Assembly: GCF_046159715.1 (NCBI RefSeq)
Contig: NZ_JBJXCT010000022.1
Coordinates: forward strand, 1-8,059
DNA length: 8,059 nucleotides
Reading direction: 5' to 3'
DNA from: Pampinifervens sp037481935
Lineage (GTDB): Bacteria > Aquificota > Aquificia > Aquificales > Aquificaceae
A program made the position numbers and the translations under genes. The notes beneath the pieces were generated by a model. It saw only the letters and a program-made list of their open reading frames with translations. It had not been told where the DNA came from and did not search any database. Of the stretch, positions 1 to 5,891 are shown piece after piece; the stretch's first letter is position 1, and every line of letters begins with the position of its first letter.

Positions 1-5
1 TAATC

Positions 6-39
6 CTCCCTATGGGTTTTCCATGGGGAGCTTTTTTTT
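6..39 (+). terminator. Intrinsic terminator of an upstream + strand gene outside the window
   Basis: Positions 6-15 and 21-30 form a 10-bp stem with one G-T pair (11/25). The loop is GTTTT. After one C comes a run of eight T (32-39). This is a textbook Rho-independent terminator for a transcript entering from the left. On the minus strand the hairpin is preceded by A8 and has no T run after it, so it should not stop the leftward nfeD transcript. Confidence 0.85.
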
Positions 40-47
40 ACCATAAT

Positions 48-76
48 TTCTTATAACTTGCAACTCGGGTTATAAT
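48..76 (+). promoter_or_regulatory. Promoter of the tRNA-Ser gene
   Basis: A perfect TATAAT -10 box lies at 71-76. Counting seven bases on places the transcription start near 83, about 5 nt before the tRNA. The -35 is weak: TTCTTA at 48-53 gives a 17-bp spacer but matches TTGACA at only three positions. TTGCAA at 58-63 looks better but is only 7 bp from the -10, so it cannot be the -35. A 7-bp inverted repeat, TTATAAC (51-57) and GTTATAA (69-75), overlaps the -10. Confidence 0.65.
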
Positions 77-87
77 ATTTACCTTCA

Positions 88-177
88 GGAGAGGTGACCG
101 AGTGGCCGAAGGTGCAGCACTGGAAATGCTGTGTACGGGCAAACCCCGTACCGCGGGTTCGAATCCCGCCCTCTCCG
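88..177 (+). tRNA. tRNA-Ser, anticodon GGA
   Basis: The 90-nt sequence folds as a class II tRNA. The acceptor stem is GGAGAGG (88-94) with CCTCTCC (170-176), followed by discriminator G177. The anticodon stem is CAGCA/TGCTG (115-119, 127-131). The loop CTGGAAA carries anticodon GGA at 122-124, which reads UCC and UCU. The long variable arm is a 7-bp stem (133-139 with 145-151), diagnostic of Ser among class II tRNAs when combined with GGA. The T arm is GCGGG-TTCGAAT-CCCGC. The CCA end is not encoded and must be added by nucleotidyltransferase. The gene ends 1 bp before the stop codon of nfeD on the opposite strand. Confidence 0.97.
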
Positions 178-178
178 T

Positions 179-1435
179 TTAAACCTTCCTGACCTTTAGA
201 ACCATTCCCCTTACCTCCTCCACCACCACCTGCTCACCCTTCTTTAGAGGTTCATCGCTTATGGCATTCCATATCTCACCATGCACAAAAACTTTTCCTC
301 TGCCCTGCACAAAGTCTGTAAAAACTTCCCCCTGCTCACCCACCAGCTCTTCTGTGCCCAGCATCTTCTTTCTCTTCTGAGCCTTCAGCCCAAGTCTACC
401 AGCGAAGAGGAAAAAGGCTACTGTAAGACCAACCATTGTGGCTATGACACTAATGGGTATGTTTCCATAGGGAGACTCTGGACTTATGAGTATGAAGGAT
501 CCAAGGGCAAGGGCTATGGCACCTGCTATGGCAAGACCACCAAAAGTTGGGGTTACAAGCTCAAGAACAAGAAGGAGAATACCCGCAAGTATGAGCAGGA
601 GACCAAGCCAGTTTATTCCTATAACCCCCAGACCGTAGAGACCAAGAAGCAGACATATTACGCCCACTGCACCAGGTATGATAGAGCCAGGGTTGTATAG
701 CTCAAAGAATATACCATAAAAGCCTATAAGAAGAAGCATGTATGCAAGTGTGGGATTGGTTATGACCCTCAGGAGCTCCTCTCTCAGGCTCTTTCCTACT
801 TCCACAGTCTGGATTCCTTCCGTCTTGAGGGTAATCTCCTTTCCATGCTTATTTATCTTCCTGCCCTCAAGCTTCTTTAGAAGGTCTGTCCTGTCTACAG
901 CTATGAGGTCTATAACCTTCTCCTTCAGAGCCTCTTCCGGTGTGAGCGATATGGCCTCCTTTACCATCCTCTCTATGACCTCCGGGTTTCTGCCCTTTTC
1001 CTTTGCTATGCTCCTGACGAAGGCAAGCATGTCCTGCATGACCTTTTCTCTCATAGCCTCATCCATCCTCTCACCGCCCATCTGCACGGGTGTTGCCGCT
1101 CCTATGTTTGTTCCCGGTGCCATCACCGCCACATCTGCAGAAACGGTTATAATTGCACCTGCGGAGGCTGCACGCCCTCCTGGAGGGTAAACATACACTA
1201 CTACCGGCAGGGGAGTCCTCTGAAACTCCTGAACCACCTCCCTCATGGAGCTCTCGAGACCACCGGGAGTGTTCAGCTCAAGCACAAATATTGTCCCTCC
1301 TTCCTTCTCCGCACGCTCAAGGCTTCTTTTTACATAGTCCACCATTAGAGGGGTTACCGCATCCTGCCACTGGGAAATGAAGACTTTTGCATGAGATAGG
1401 CTGAGAAGCAATAGTAGAAAAAGAAAAACAGCCAT
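179..1435 (-). CDS. nfeD: NfeD-family (ClpP-class) membrane-bound serine protease
   Basis: This 418-aa protein is a full-length NfeD/PH1510-type protease. A hydrophobic N-terminal signal segment (residues 1-16, ending SHA) precedes a ClpP/crotonase-like protease domain (about 17-205). That domain has the NTPGG motif (55-59) and the ASAGA motif, where S91 is the expected nucleophile. K131 is the likely partner of the Ser-Lys dyad, 40 residues on, as in Pyrococcus PH1510. Four or five membrane helices follow (about 230-347), then a small soluble NfeD C-terminal beta domain (about 358-418). Known relatives cleave stomatin/slipin-type membrane proteins, but no slipin gene is visible here. It is the last gene of the accD operon, 15 nt after hisIE. 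No Shine-Dalgarno is evident; the start follows a run of seven T, with a TAAGAT hexamer ending 6 nt before it. Function in this organism is inferred from family. Confidence 0.93.
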   Translation of the reverse strand: MAVFLFLLLLLSLSHAKVFISQWQDAVTPLMVDYVKRSLERAEKEGGTIFVLELNTPGGLESSMREVVQEFQRTPLPVVVYVYPPGGRAASAGAIITVSADVAVMAPGTNIGAATPVQMGGERMDEAMREKVMQDMLAFVRSIAKEKGRNPEVIERMVKEAISLTPEEALKEKVIDLIAVDRTDLLKKLEGRKINKHGKEITLKTEGIQTVEVGKSLREELLRVITNPTLAYMLLLIGFYGIFFELYNPGSIIPGAVGVICLLLGLYGLGVIGINWLGLLLILAGILLLVLELVTPTFGGLAIAGAIALALGSFILISPESPYGNIPISVIATMVGLTVAFFLFAGRLGLKAQKRKKMLGTEELVGEQGEVFTDFVQGRGKVFVHGEIWNAISDEPLKKGEQVVVEEVRGMVLKVRKV

Positions 1436-1450
1436 AAAAAAATCTTAAGA

Positions 1451-2068
1451 CTATTTCATTCTCCCTGCAAGCTCACTGAGAACCTCCTCTATGCCTATTC
1501 CCCTTATGGTGAGCATAAGAAGCAGGTGGTAGAGCATGTCGGAGGCTTCTGCCCTTATCTCCTCTGGCGCTCCCCTCTTGAGGGCTATAAGGGTCTCTAT
1601 GGCTTCTTCTCCAAACTTCTGAAGCACACGGTCCTCACCTTCTTTGTAGAGTTTGACCGTGTATGAACCTTCTGGCATATCCTGAAGTCTCTGTCTTATC
1701 ACCTCCTGAAGCCTCTGCAGGGCTTCAAAGGGAAGGACTCTTTTAGCCTGTCCTCCCTCGAGGTTTCTGAAAAAACAATTCCTCTCTCCCGTATGGCAGG
1801 CGGTGTTCTTTTCCTGCTCCACGATGTACAGCAGAGCGTCCTCGTCGCAGTCCACCCTTACCTCCACCACCCTCTGAAGCTCCCCAGAGGTCTCTCCCTT
1901 TTTCCATATGCTCTTTCTTGACCTTGAATAGTAATGGGCATAGCCTGTCTCCAGTGTTTTTCTAATAGCTTCATCGTTTGCCCATGCAAACATCCTCACT
2001 TCACCCGTCCTGTGATCCTGTGCTATGACGGGTATGAGACCTTCCTCGTTAAACTTAAGCCTCAACAC
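1451..2068 (-). CDS. hisIE: Bifunctional phosphoribosyl-AMP cyclohydrolase / phosphoribosyl-ATP pyrophosphatase (HisIE)
   Basis: This 205-aa cytoplasmic enzyme carries out histidine steps 2 and 3: removal of pyrophosphate from PR-ATP, then opening of the PR-AMP adenine ring. The HisI part (about 1-105) has RSRKSIWKKGETSG (49-62) and the metal motif DCDED (73-77), with C74, C91 and C98 as conserved zinc-site cysteines (ACHTG, NCFF). The HisE part (about 112-205) has FGEEAIETLIA (152-162) and EASDMLYHLLLML (174-186), whose acidic residues bind Mg. The fused form is normal in bacteria. The start is GTG, fixed by an excellent Shine-Dalgarno GGAGGT 6 nt upstream. It sits 16 nt after scpA. No other his gene is in the window, so the pathway is dispersed, as is common in Aquificales. 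Confidence 0.96.
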   Translation of the reverse strand: MLRLKFNEEGLIPVIAQDHRTGEVRMFAWANDEAIRKTLETGYAHYYSRSRKSIWKKGETSGELQRVVEVRVDCDEDALLYIVEQEKNTACHTGERNCFFRNLEGGQAKRVLPFEALQRLQEVIRQRLQDMPEGSYTVKLYKEGEDRVLQKFGEEAIETLIALKRGAPEEIRAEASDMLYHLLLMLTIRGIGIEEVLSELAGRMK

Positions 2069-2074
2069 TCTATT

Positions 2075-2080
2075 ACCTCC
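2075..2080 (-). promoter_or_regulatory. Strong ribosome binding site deciding the GTG start of hisIE
   Basis: GGAGGT on the minus strand lies 6 nt before the GTG at 2066-2068. It lies in the 16-nt gap after the scpA stop. No ATG in this frame is as well placed, so the GTG start is preferred. Confidence 0.85.
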
Positions 2081-2084
2081 AGCT

Positions 2085-2693
2085 TTAAATATATTCTTCC
2101 AGAGCTCTTATTCTCAGGTCTCCATATGGTTCATCCTGCTCTATTTCCACAAGTCCATCCTGATATAGCACCATAAGAGCCATAAGGTAGGGCACAAGGC
2201 TTTTGCCAAGGATGAGTTCATAAAAGGATAGTATGTGCCTTTTCTCCAGAAGCACCTCTCTGAGCTCTTCCAGAGCGTCCTCAAACCTTGATATATGCAC
2301 GGGAAATCTTCTTTCCCTCCTCCTCCCGTTCACATTCCTCACCTTTATCTTTTTTACCACCCTCCTAACCTTCTCTATCCTCTGACTTAGCTCTTCCGCC
2401 ACTTCCTCCTGCTGGCTTTCAAACTGCTCCACTATCTCCTGAAGGGTGAGCTTTTTTCTTTCCCTTTTCTGCTTTGGTTCTGGGAAAAGAACCTCTGTCT
2501 GCTTTTTCAGGAGAAAGGAGGCTGCAAGCACCGCCCTTGCGGGCACTCTCAGGTCAAGAAGCTCGTGTCTCCTTATCTCCTCCATGTAAGCCCTGGCAAG
2601 GGCTGATATGTCCACATCCCAGGGGTCAAGCCTTCCCTCCTCCACAAGCCTGTAGGCAAGGGCAAAGGGATGGTCTTCTTCAAACCTCCACAT
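2085..2693 (-). CDS. scpA: Segregation and condensation protein A (ScpA kleisin)
   Basis: ScpA is the kleisin subunit that bridges the two heads of an SMC dimer in the chromosome-condensing complex. The 202-aa sequence begins with the conserved N-terminal helix pattern HPFALAYRLVEEGRLDPWDV (8-27), which contacts the SMC neck. It has a charged, coiled middle linker (about 72-130). It ends in the winged-helix domain that binds the SMC head (about 132-202), with ALMVLYQDGLVEIEQDEPYG (172-191). It is shorter than the roughly 250 aa of Bacillus ScpA, mostly in the linker, and both ends look intact. The ATG overlaps the end of accD by 14 nt, with GGAG 5 nt upstream inside accD, which suggests translational coupling. 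Its usual partner scpB and smc are not in the window. Confidence 0.9.
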   Translation of the reverse strand: MWRFEEDHPFALAYRLVEEGRLDPWDVDISALARAYMEEIRRHELLDLRVPARAVLAASFLLKKQTEVLFPEPKQKRERKKLTLQEIVEQFESQQEEVAEELSQRIEKVRRVVKKIKVRNVNGRRRERRFPVHISRFEDALEELREVLLEKRHILSFYELILGKSLVPYLMALMVLYQDGLVEIEQDEPYGDLRIRALEEYI

Positions 2694-3513
2694 GCCTTCT
2701 CCAGTAGGTGGTGAGTTTTATGAGGTGATGCAGTGTATCTTTCAGGTCCTTTCTGTGAACCACCATATCCACCATACCCTTCTGAAGCAGAAACTCCGCA
2801 GTCTGGAAACCCTCAGGTAGTTGCTGCTTTATGGTCTGCTCTATGACTCTGGGTCCTGCAAAGCCTATGAGAGCCTTCGGTTCTGCAATGATTATGTCGC
2901 CAAGAAAGGCAAAGCTGGCGGATACCCCTCCAGTGGTGGGGTCTGTAAGCACGGTGATATAAGGAATGCCCTTTTCTTTTAGATAGCCCACGCCTATGGA
3001 GGTCTTTGCCATCTGCATAAGAGACAGTATTCCCTCCTGCATGCGAGCACCACCAGAAGTGATCACCGCAATGAGAGGTATATTCTTTTCACTGGCATAC
3101 CTGCACGCCCTGTAGAACCTCTCACCCACCACTGAGCCCATGCTTCCACCAATAAAGCCAAAGTCCATGACCGCAAGCACCACCCTCTCCTCCCTTAAGA
3201 GCCCCTCCGCAATAAGCATCGCCTCAGAAAGGCCAGTCTGTTCCTGAGCCTGTTTGAGTCGGTCTTTGTAGCTTTTTGTGTCCTTGAAGTTGAGGGGGTC
3301 GGTGGGCCTTATGTTTTCAAAGAGAAGCTGGTAGTTTTCAAGGAGTTGCTCAAGCCTTTCTTTTGCAGGCATGATAAAATGGTGCTGGCACTTGGGACAT
3401 ACATTCAGGTTTGCCCTGAGCTCGGGAATATAGAGTAGGGATTTGCAGTTTTCGCACTTTGTCCAGAGGACCTCCTTCTCCTCCTTTTTCCTGAACCTGT
3501 CAAGAAAGCCCAT
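2680..3513 (-). CDS. accD: Acetyl-CoA carboxylase, carboxyltransferase subunit beta
   Basis: With AccA, this subunit transfers the carboxyl group from carboxybiotin to acetyl-CoA, making malonyl-CoA for fatty acid synthesis. The 277-aa protein has an intact N-terminal zinc ribbon (C20, C23, C39, C42) and a crotonase-fold carboxyltransferase domain. Within that domain are FGFIGGSMGSVVGE (118-131), SGGARMQEG (153-161), DPTTGGVSASFA (191-202) and GPRVIEQT (220-227). The length is normal for the family. It is the first gene of the minus-strand operon accD-scpA-hisIE-nfeD, and no accA is nearby. No Shine-Dalgarno precedes the ATG. A TAAAAT hexamer ends 9 nt upstream, so the mRNA leader may be only about 3 nt. 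Divergent from cysS across 33 bp. Confidence 0.97.
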   Translation of the reverse strand: MGFLDRFRKKEEKEVLWTKCENCKSLLYIPELRANLNVCPKCQHHFIMPAKERLEQLLENYQLLFENIRPTDPLNFKDTKSYKDRLKQAQEQTGLSEAMLIAEGLLREERVVLAVMDFGFIGGSMGSVVGERFYRACRYASEKNIPLIAVITSGGARMQEGILSLMQMAKTSIGVGYLKEKGIPYITVLTDPTTGGVSASFAFLGDIIIAEPKALIGFAGPRVIEQTIKQQLPEGFQTAEFLLQKGMVDMVVHRKDLKDTLHHLIKLTTYWRRHVEV

Positions 3514-3522
3514 GCCTATGGT

Positions 3523-3531
3523 ATTTTACCA
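3523..3531 (-). promoter_or_regulatory. Candidate extended -10 promoter of the accD operon
   Basis: On the minus strand this reads TGG-TAAAAT. The hexamer matches TATAAT at five of six positions and has the TG of an extended -10, which can work without a good -35. None is evident at 17 bp. The predicted start is near 3516, 3 nt before the accD ATG, fitting the absence of a Shine-Dalgarno. Confidence 0.55.
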
Positions 3532-3540
3532 TGCTAAAAT
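3532..3540 (+). promoter_or_regulatory. Candidate extended -10 promoter of the cysS-folD operon
   Basis: On the + strand this reads TGC-TAAAAT, the mirror image of the accD element. The -10 ends 6 nt before the cysS ATG, so the predicted transcription start falls on the A of that ATG and the mRNA would be leaderless. No Shine-Dalgarno is present and the -35 region is poor. The two promoters abut in the shared CATG, so polymerase could occupy only one at a time. Confidence 0.55.
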
Positions 3541-3546
3541 ACTACT

Positions 3547-5016
3547 ATGAGCATCCGCATCTATAACACCCTCACTGGCAGGGTTGAGGAGTTTGTCCCT
3601 GTAGACCCTCCTCATGTGCTCATATACACCTGCGGTGTGACCGTTTACGACGATTCTCACGTGGGACACGGAAGAAGCCTTATAGTCTTTGATGTTTTCA
3701 GAAGGTTTCTTGAGCATATGGGCTACAGGGTAAAGTTTGTGAGAAACTTTACCGATGTGGACGATAAGATAATAAACAGGGCCAGTCATGAATGCACGGA
3801 CTTTATGACCATAGCCAACAGATACATTGCCAGTTACTACATGGATATGGAAAACATCCGCGTAAAGCCTGCAGATGTGGAGCCAAGGGTCACAGAACAT
3901 ATAGGGGAGATAATAGAGGTGATAAAGGGGCTTGTGGAAAAGGGATATGCCTACGAGTCTGGGGGTGATGTTTACTTCTCAGTTTCTACTTTTCCAGAGT
4001 ATGGAAAGCTCTCAAAGAGAAACGTGGAGGAGCTGGAGGCGGGTGCAAGGGTAGAGCCCTCTGAAAAAAAGAAAAACCCTCTGGATTTTGCCCTCTGGAA
4101 GTCTGCAAAGGTGGGCGAGCCCGCATGGGATTCGCCCTGGGGACCTGGAAGACCTGGCTGGCACACAGAATGCGTGGCCATGATTTTCAAGCACCTGGGT
4201 CAGACCATAGATATACACGGAGGAGGTCTTGACCTTGTGTTTCCTCACCATGAGAACGAGATAGCTCAGGCGGAGGCCCTTACTGGAAGACCCTTTGCCC
4301 GATACTGGGTTCACAATGGACTGGTTACAGTGGGCGGCCAGAAGATGTCCAAGTCCCTTGGCAATTACATAACCCTGAGAGAGGTATACTCTAAATACCA
4401 TCCTGACATTCTCAGGCTTCTTGTGCTCTTTACTCACTACAGGAGCCCACTGGACTTTTCCTGGGAAAAGATGGAAGAGACTAAAAGAGCCTATGAAAGG
4501 CTCATAAATGCCCTCGAAGATCTTGAGCTTCTCAAAAAGTTGTCAGTTTACGAAGAAAAGGGGACTCATTACCTTTTTGAAAAGGTTAAGGAAACACAAG
4601 AAGCCTTCTTTCATGCCCTGAGCGAGGATTTCAACACCCCTCAGGCGCTTGCAGTGGTCTATGGTCTCATAACAGAGCTCAATAAACTCAAGAACAGAGC
4701 CTTCTCTGAAGGCAGAATATCAACGCAGGAGCTTCAGGCCTATGAGTTTGCGGTAAACTCCATCATAAAGAACCTGAGGGGAGTTTTTGGTCTTTTAGAG
4801 GACTACAGACCAGAGTGTGAGGTCAGAAGGGTTGTTCAGAAGGAGCTGGAGGCTGGGCAGGTTTTTGACCAGAGGCTTGTGGAGCTTCTTGTGGAGGTAA
4901 GAAACGCAGTAAGAAAAGAAAGGCTATACCATGTGGCGGATCTTATAAGAGACAGGCTAAAAGACCTTGGTATAGTGCTTGAAGACACACCAGCGGGAAC
5001 AAAATGGAAAAGGTAG
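3547..5016 (+). CDS. cysS: Cysteinyl-tRNA synthetase
   Basis: This class I synthetase charges tRNA-Cys with cysteine using ATP, in the cytoplasm. The 489-aa protein has the HIGH signature as HVGH (38-41), followed by GRS where most relatives have ARS. It has the KMSKS loop exactly (266-270). The cysteine-selecting zinc site is complete: C29, C209, H234 and E238, nearly the same numbering as E. coli CysS (C28, C209, H234, E238). A helical DALR-type anticodon-binding region follows (about 345-489). Length is normal (E. coli 461 aa). The ATG at 3547 starts directly at the conserved IYNTLTG N-terminus. No ribosome binding site is seen, and initiation is probably leaderless. The 3' end overlaps folD by 13 nt. 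Confidence 0.98.
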   Translation: MSIRIYNTLTGRVEEFVPVDPPHVLIYTCGVTVYDDSHVGHGRSLIVFDVFRRFLEHMGYRVKFVRNFTDVDDKIINRASHECTDFMTIANRYIASYYMDMENIRVKPADVEPRVTEHIGEIIEVIKGLVEKGYAYESGGDVYFSVSTFPEYGKLSKRNVEELEAGARVEPSEKKKNPLDFALWKSAKVGEPAWDSPWGPGRPGWHTECVAMIFKHLGQTIDIHGGGLDLVFPHHENEIAQAEALTGRPFARYWVHNGLVTVGGQKMSKSLGNYITLREVYSKYHPDILRLLVLFTHYRSPLDFSWEKMEETKRAYERLINALEDLELLKKLSVYEEKGTHYLFEKVKETQEAFFHALSEDFNTPQALAVVYGLITELNKLKNRAFSEGRISTQELQAYEFAVNSIIKNLRGVFGLLEDYRPECEVRRVVQKELEAGQVFDQRLVELLVEVRNAVRKERLYHVADLIRDRLKDLGIVLEDTPAGTKWKR

Positions 5017-5891
5017 TGAGCACTCCTCTCATACTTGACGGTAAAGAACTCTCAGAAAGGATAAGGGAAGAGATACACAGGGAGGTTGAAGGCTATACTG
5101 CAAAGGGTTTCAGACCTCCAACTCTTGCGGTTGTTCTTGTGGGAGAAGACCCTGCAAGCAAGGTCTATGTGGGCAACAAGAAAAAAGCCTGTGAGAAGGT
5201 GGGCATAAGGTCTCTCTCCTATGAACTGCCGGAAAATACCACCACTCAGGAACTTCTTGAGCTCATAGCTCAGCTCAATTCTGAGGACCAGGTGGATGGC
5301 ATCCTTGTCCAGCTTCCCCTGCCACCACATATAGACCAGCAGGAGGTAATCCTTGCCATAAGCCCCAGAAAGGATGTGGATGGTTTTCACCCTGAAAACA
5401 TGGGAAGGCTGGTAGCACGCATAGAGGATGGCTTTGTTCCCTGCACCCCTCTGGGCATAGACCTGCTTCTGAAAAGCTATGGGATAGATGTGAAGGGCAG
5501 GGATGTGGTTATAGTGGGTGCTGGTTTTATTGTGGGAAGGCCTCTGGCACTCCTCATGCTCTGGAGGGATGCCACTGTGAGCGTCTGCCACATACACACA
5601 AGGGACATAAGCCAGTATACGCGTCAGGCGGACATCCTGATATCTGCCACTGGCGTGCCGCACCTTATAAAGGCTCACATGGTAAAGGAGGGTGCGGTGG
5701 TGGTGGATGTGGGTATTTCAAGGCTTGAAGGCAGAATAGTGGGTGATGTGGATTTTGAGGAGGTAAAGGAAAAGGCCTCTGCCATAACGCCTGTGCCCGG
5801 TGGAGTTGGACCCATGACTGTGACCGCCCTGCTTCTGAATACCCTAAAAGCCTACAGAAGAAGGCTCGGCATAAGGGAAGTGCTCTTATAG
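5004..5891 (+). CDS. folD: Methylenetetrahydrofolate dehydrogenase / methenyl-THF cyclohydrolase
   Basis: FolD oxidises 5,10-methylene-THF to methenyl-THF and hydrolyses it to 10-formyl-THF, feeding purine and formyl-Met synthesis. In an autotroph it may run in the reductive direction. The 295-aa protein has the catalytic Y55-x3-K59 pair, QLPLP (103-107), DVDGFHP (124-130), PCTP (146-149) and the C-terminal PVPGGVGPMT (263-272). The nucleotide loop is GAGFIVGRP (172-180), where E. coli has GASNIVGRP; the conserved Ser is Gly. The later HS-type motif reads HIHT (196-199). These changes may affect NADP versus NAD use. The start is uncertain: ATG 5004 overlaps cysS by 13 nt, while GTG 5016 (overlapping the cysS TAG by one base, preceded by AAGG) would give a protein 4 aa shorter. 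Confidence 0.97.
   Translation: MEKVVSTPLILDGKELSERIREEIHREVEGYTAKGFRPPTLAVVLVGEDPASKVYVGNKKKACEKVGIRSLSYELPENTTTQELLELIAQLNSEDQVDGILVQLPLPPHIDQQEVILAISPRKDVDGFHPENMGRLVARIEDGFVPCTPLGIDLLLKSYGIDVKGRDVVIVGAGFIVGRPLALLMLWRDATVSVCHIHTRDISQYTRQADILISATGVPHLIKAHMVKEGAVVVDVGISRLEGRIVGDVDFEEVKEKASAITPVPGGVGPMTVTALLLNTLKAYRRRLGIREVLL
5845..5867 (-). terminator. Weak candidate terminator of the ubiD transcript, inside folD
   Basis: Read leftward, GAGCCT and AGGCT(T) pair into a 5-6 bp stem with an 8-nt loop, followed by only three T. It lies 19 bp past the ubiD stop, within the last folD codons. The stem and T run are short, so it may be chance or a pause site. Confidence 0.3.

Larger units (their letters stand above)
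3521..3542. repeat. 22-bp palindrome between the divergent genes accD and cysS
   Basis: GTATTTTA (3521-3528) and TAAAATAC (3535-3542) are exact inverted 8-bp arms. The six bases between them, CCATGC, are themselves symmetric (CATG) except for one pair (3529/3534), so 20 of 22 positions are palindromic. It fills most of the 33-bp gap between the two start codons. It can be read as two face-to-face extended -10 boxes, as a repressor operator, or as both. Confidence 0.85.

Noticed and set aside
177..184. The palindrome GTTTAAAC at the tRNA 3' end, considered as an attachment site for an integrated element.
   Set aside because: No integrase, no repeated tRNA 3' fragment and no foreign genes are present; the adjacent genes are core functions.
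281..1190. Two + strand open frames of 139 and 150 codons opposite nfeD.
   Set aside because: They have Ser/Thr/Tyr-biased or low-complexity translations without motifs, fully explained by the nfeD codons on the other strand.
3514..3546. A T-box or other leader regulator for cysS.
   Set aside because: The whole gap to accD is 33 bp, too short for a T-box, and the transcript is predicted to have no leader.
5052..5678. A 208-codon open frame on the minus strand.
   Set aside because: It is antisense to folD, whose motifs are unmistakable, and its translation has shadow-frame composition.
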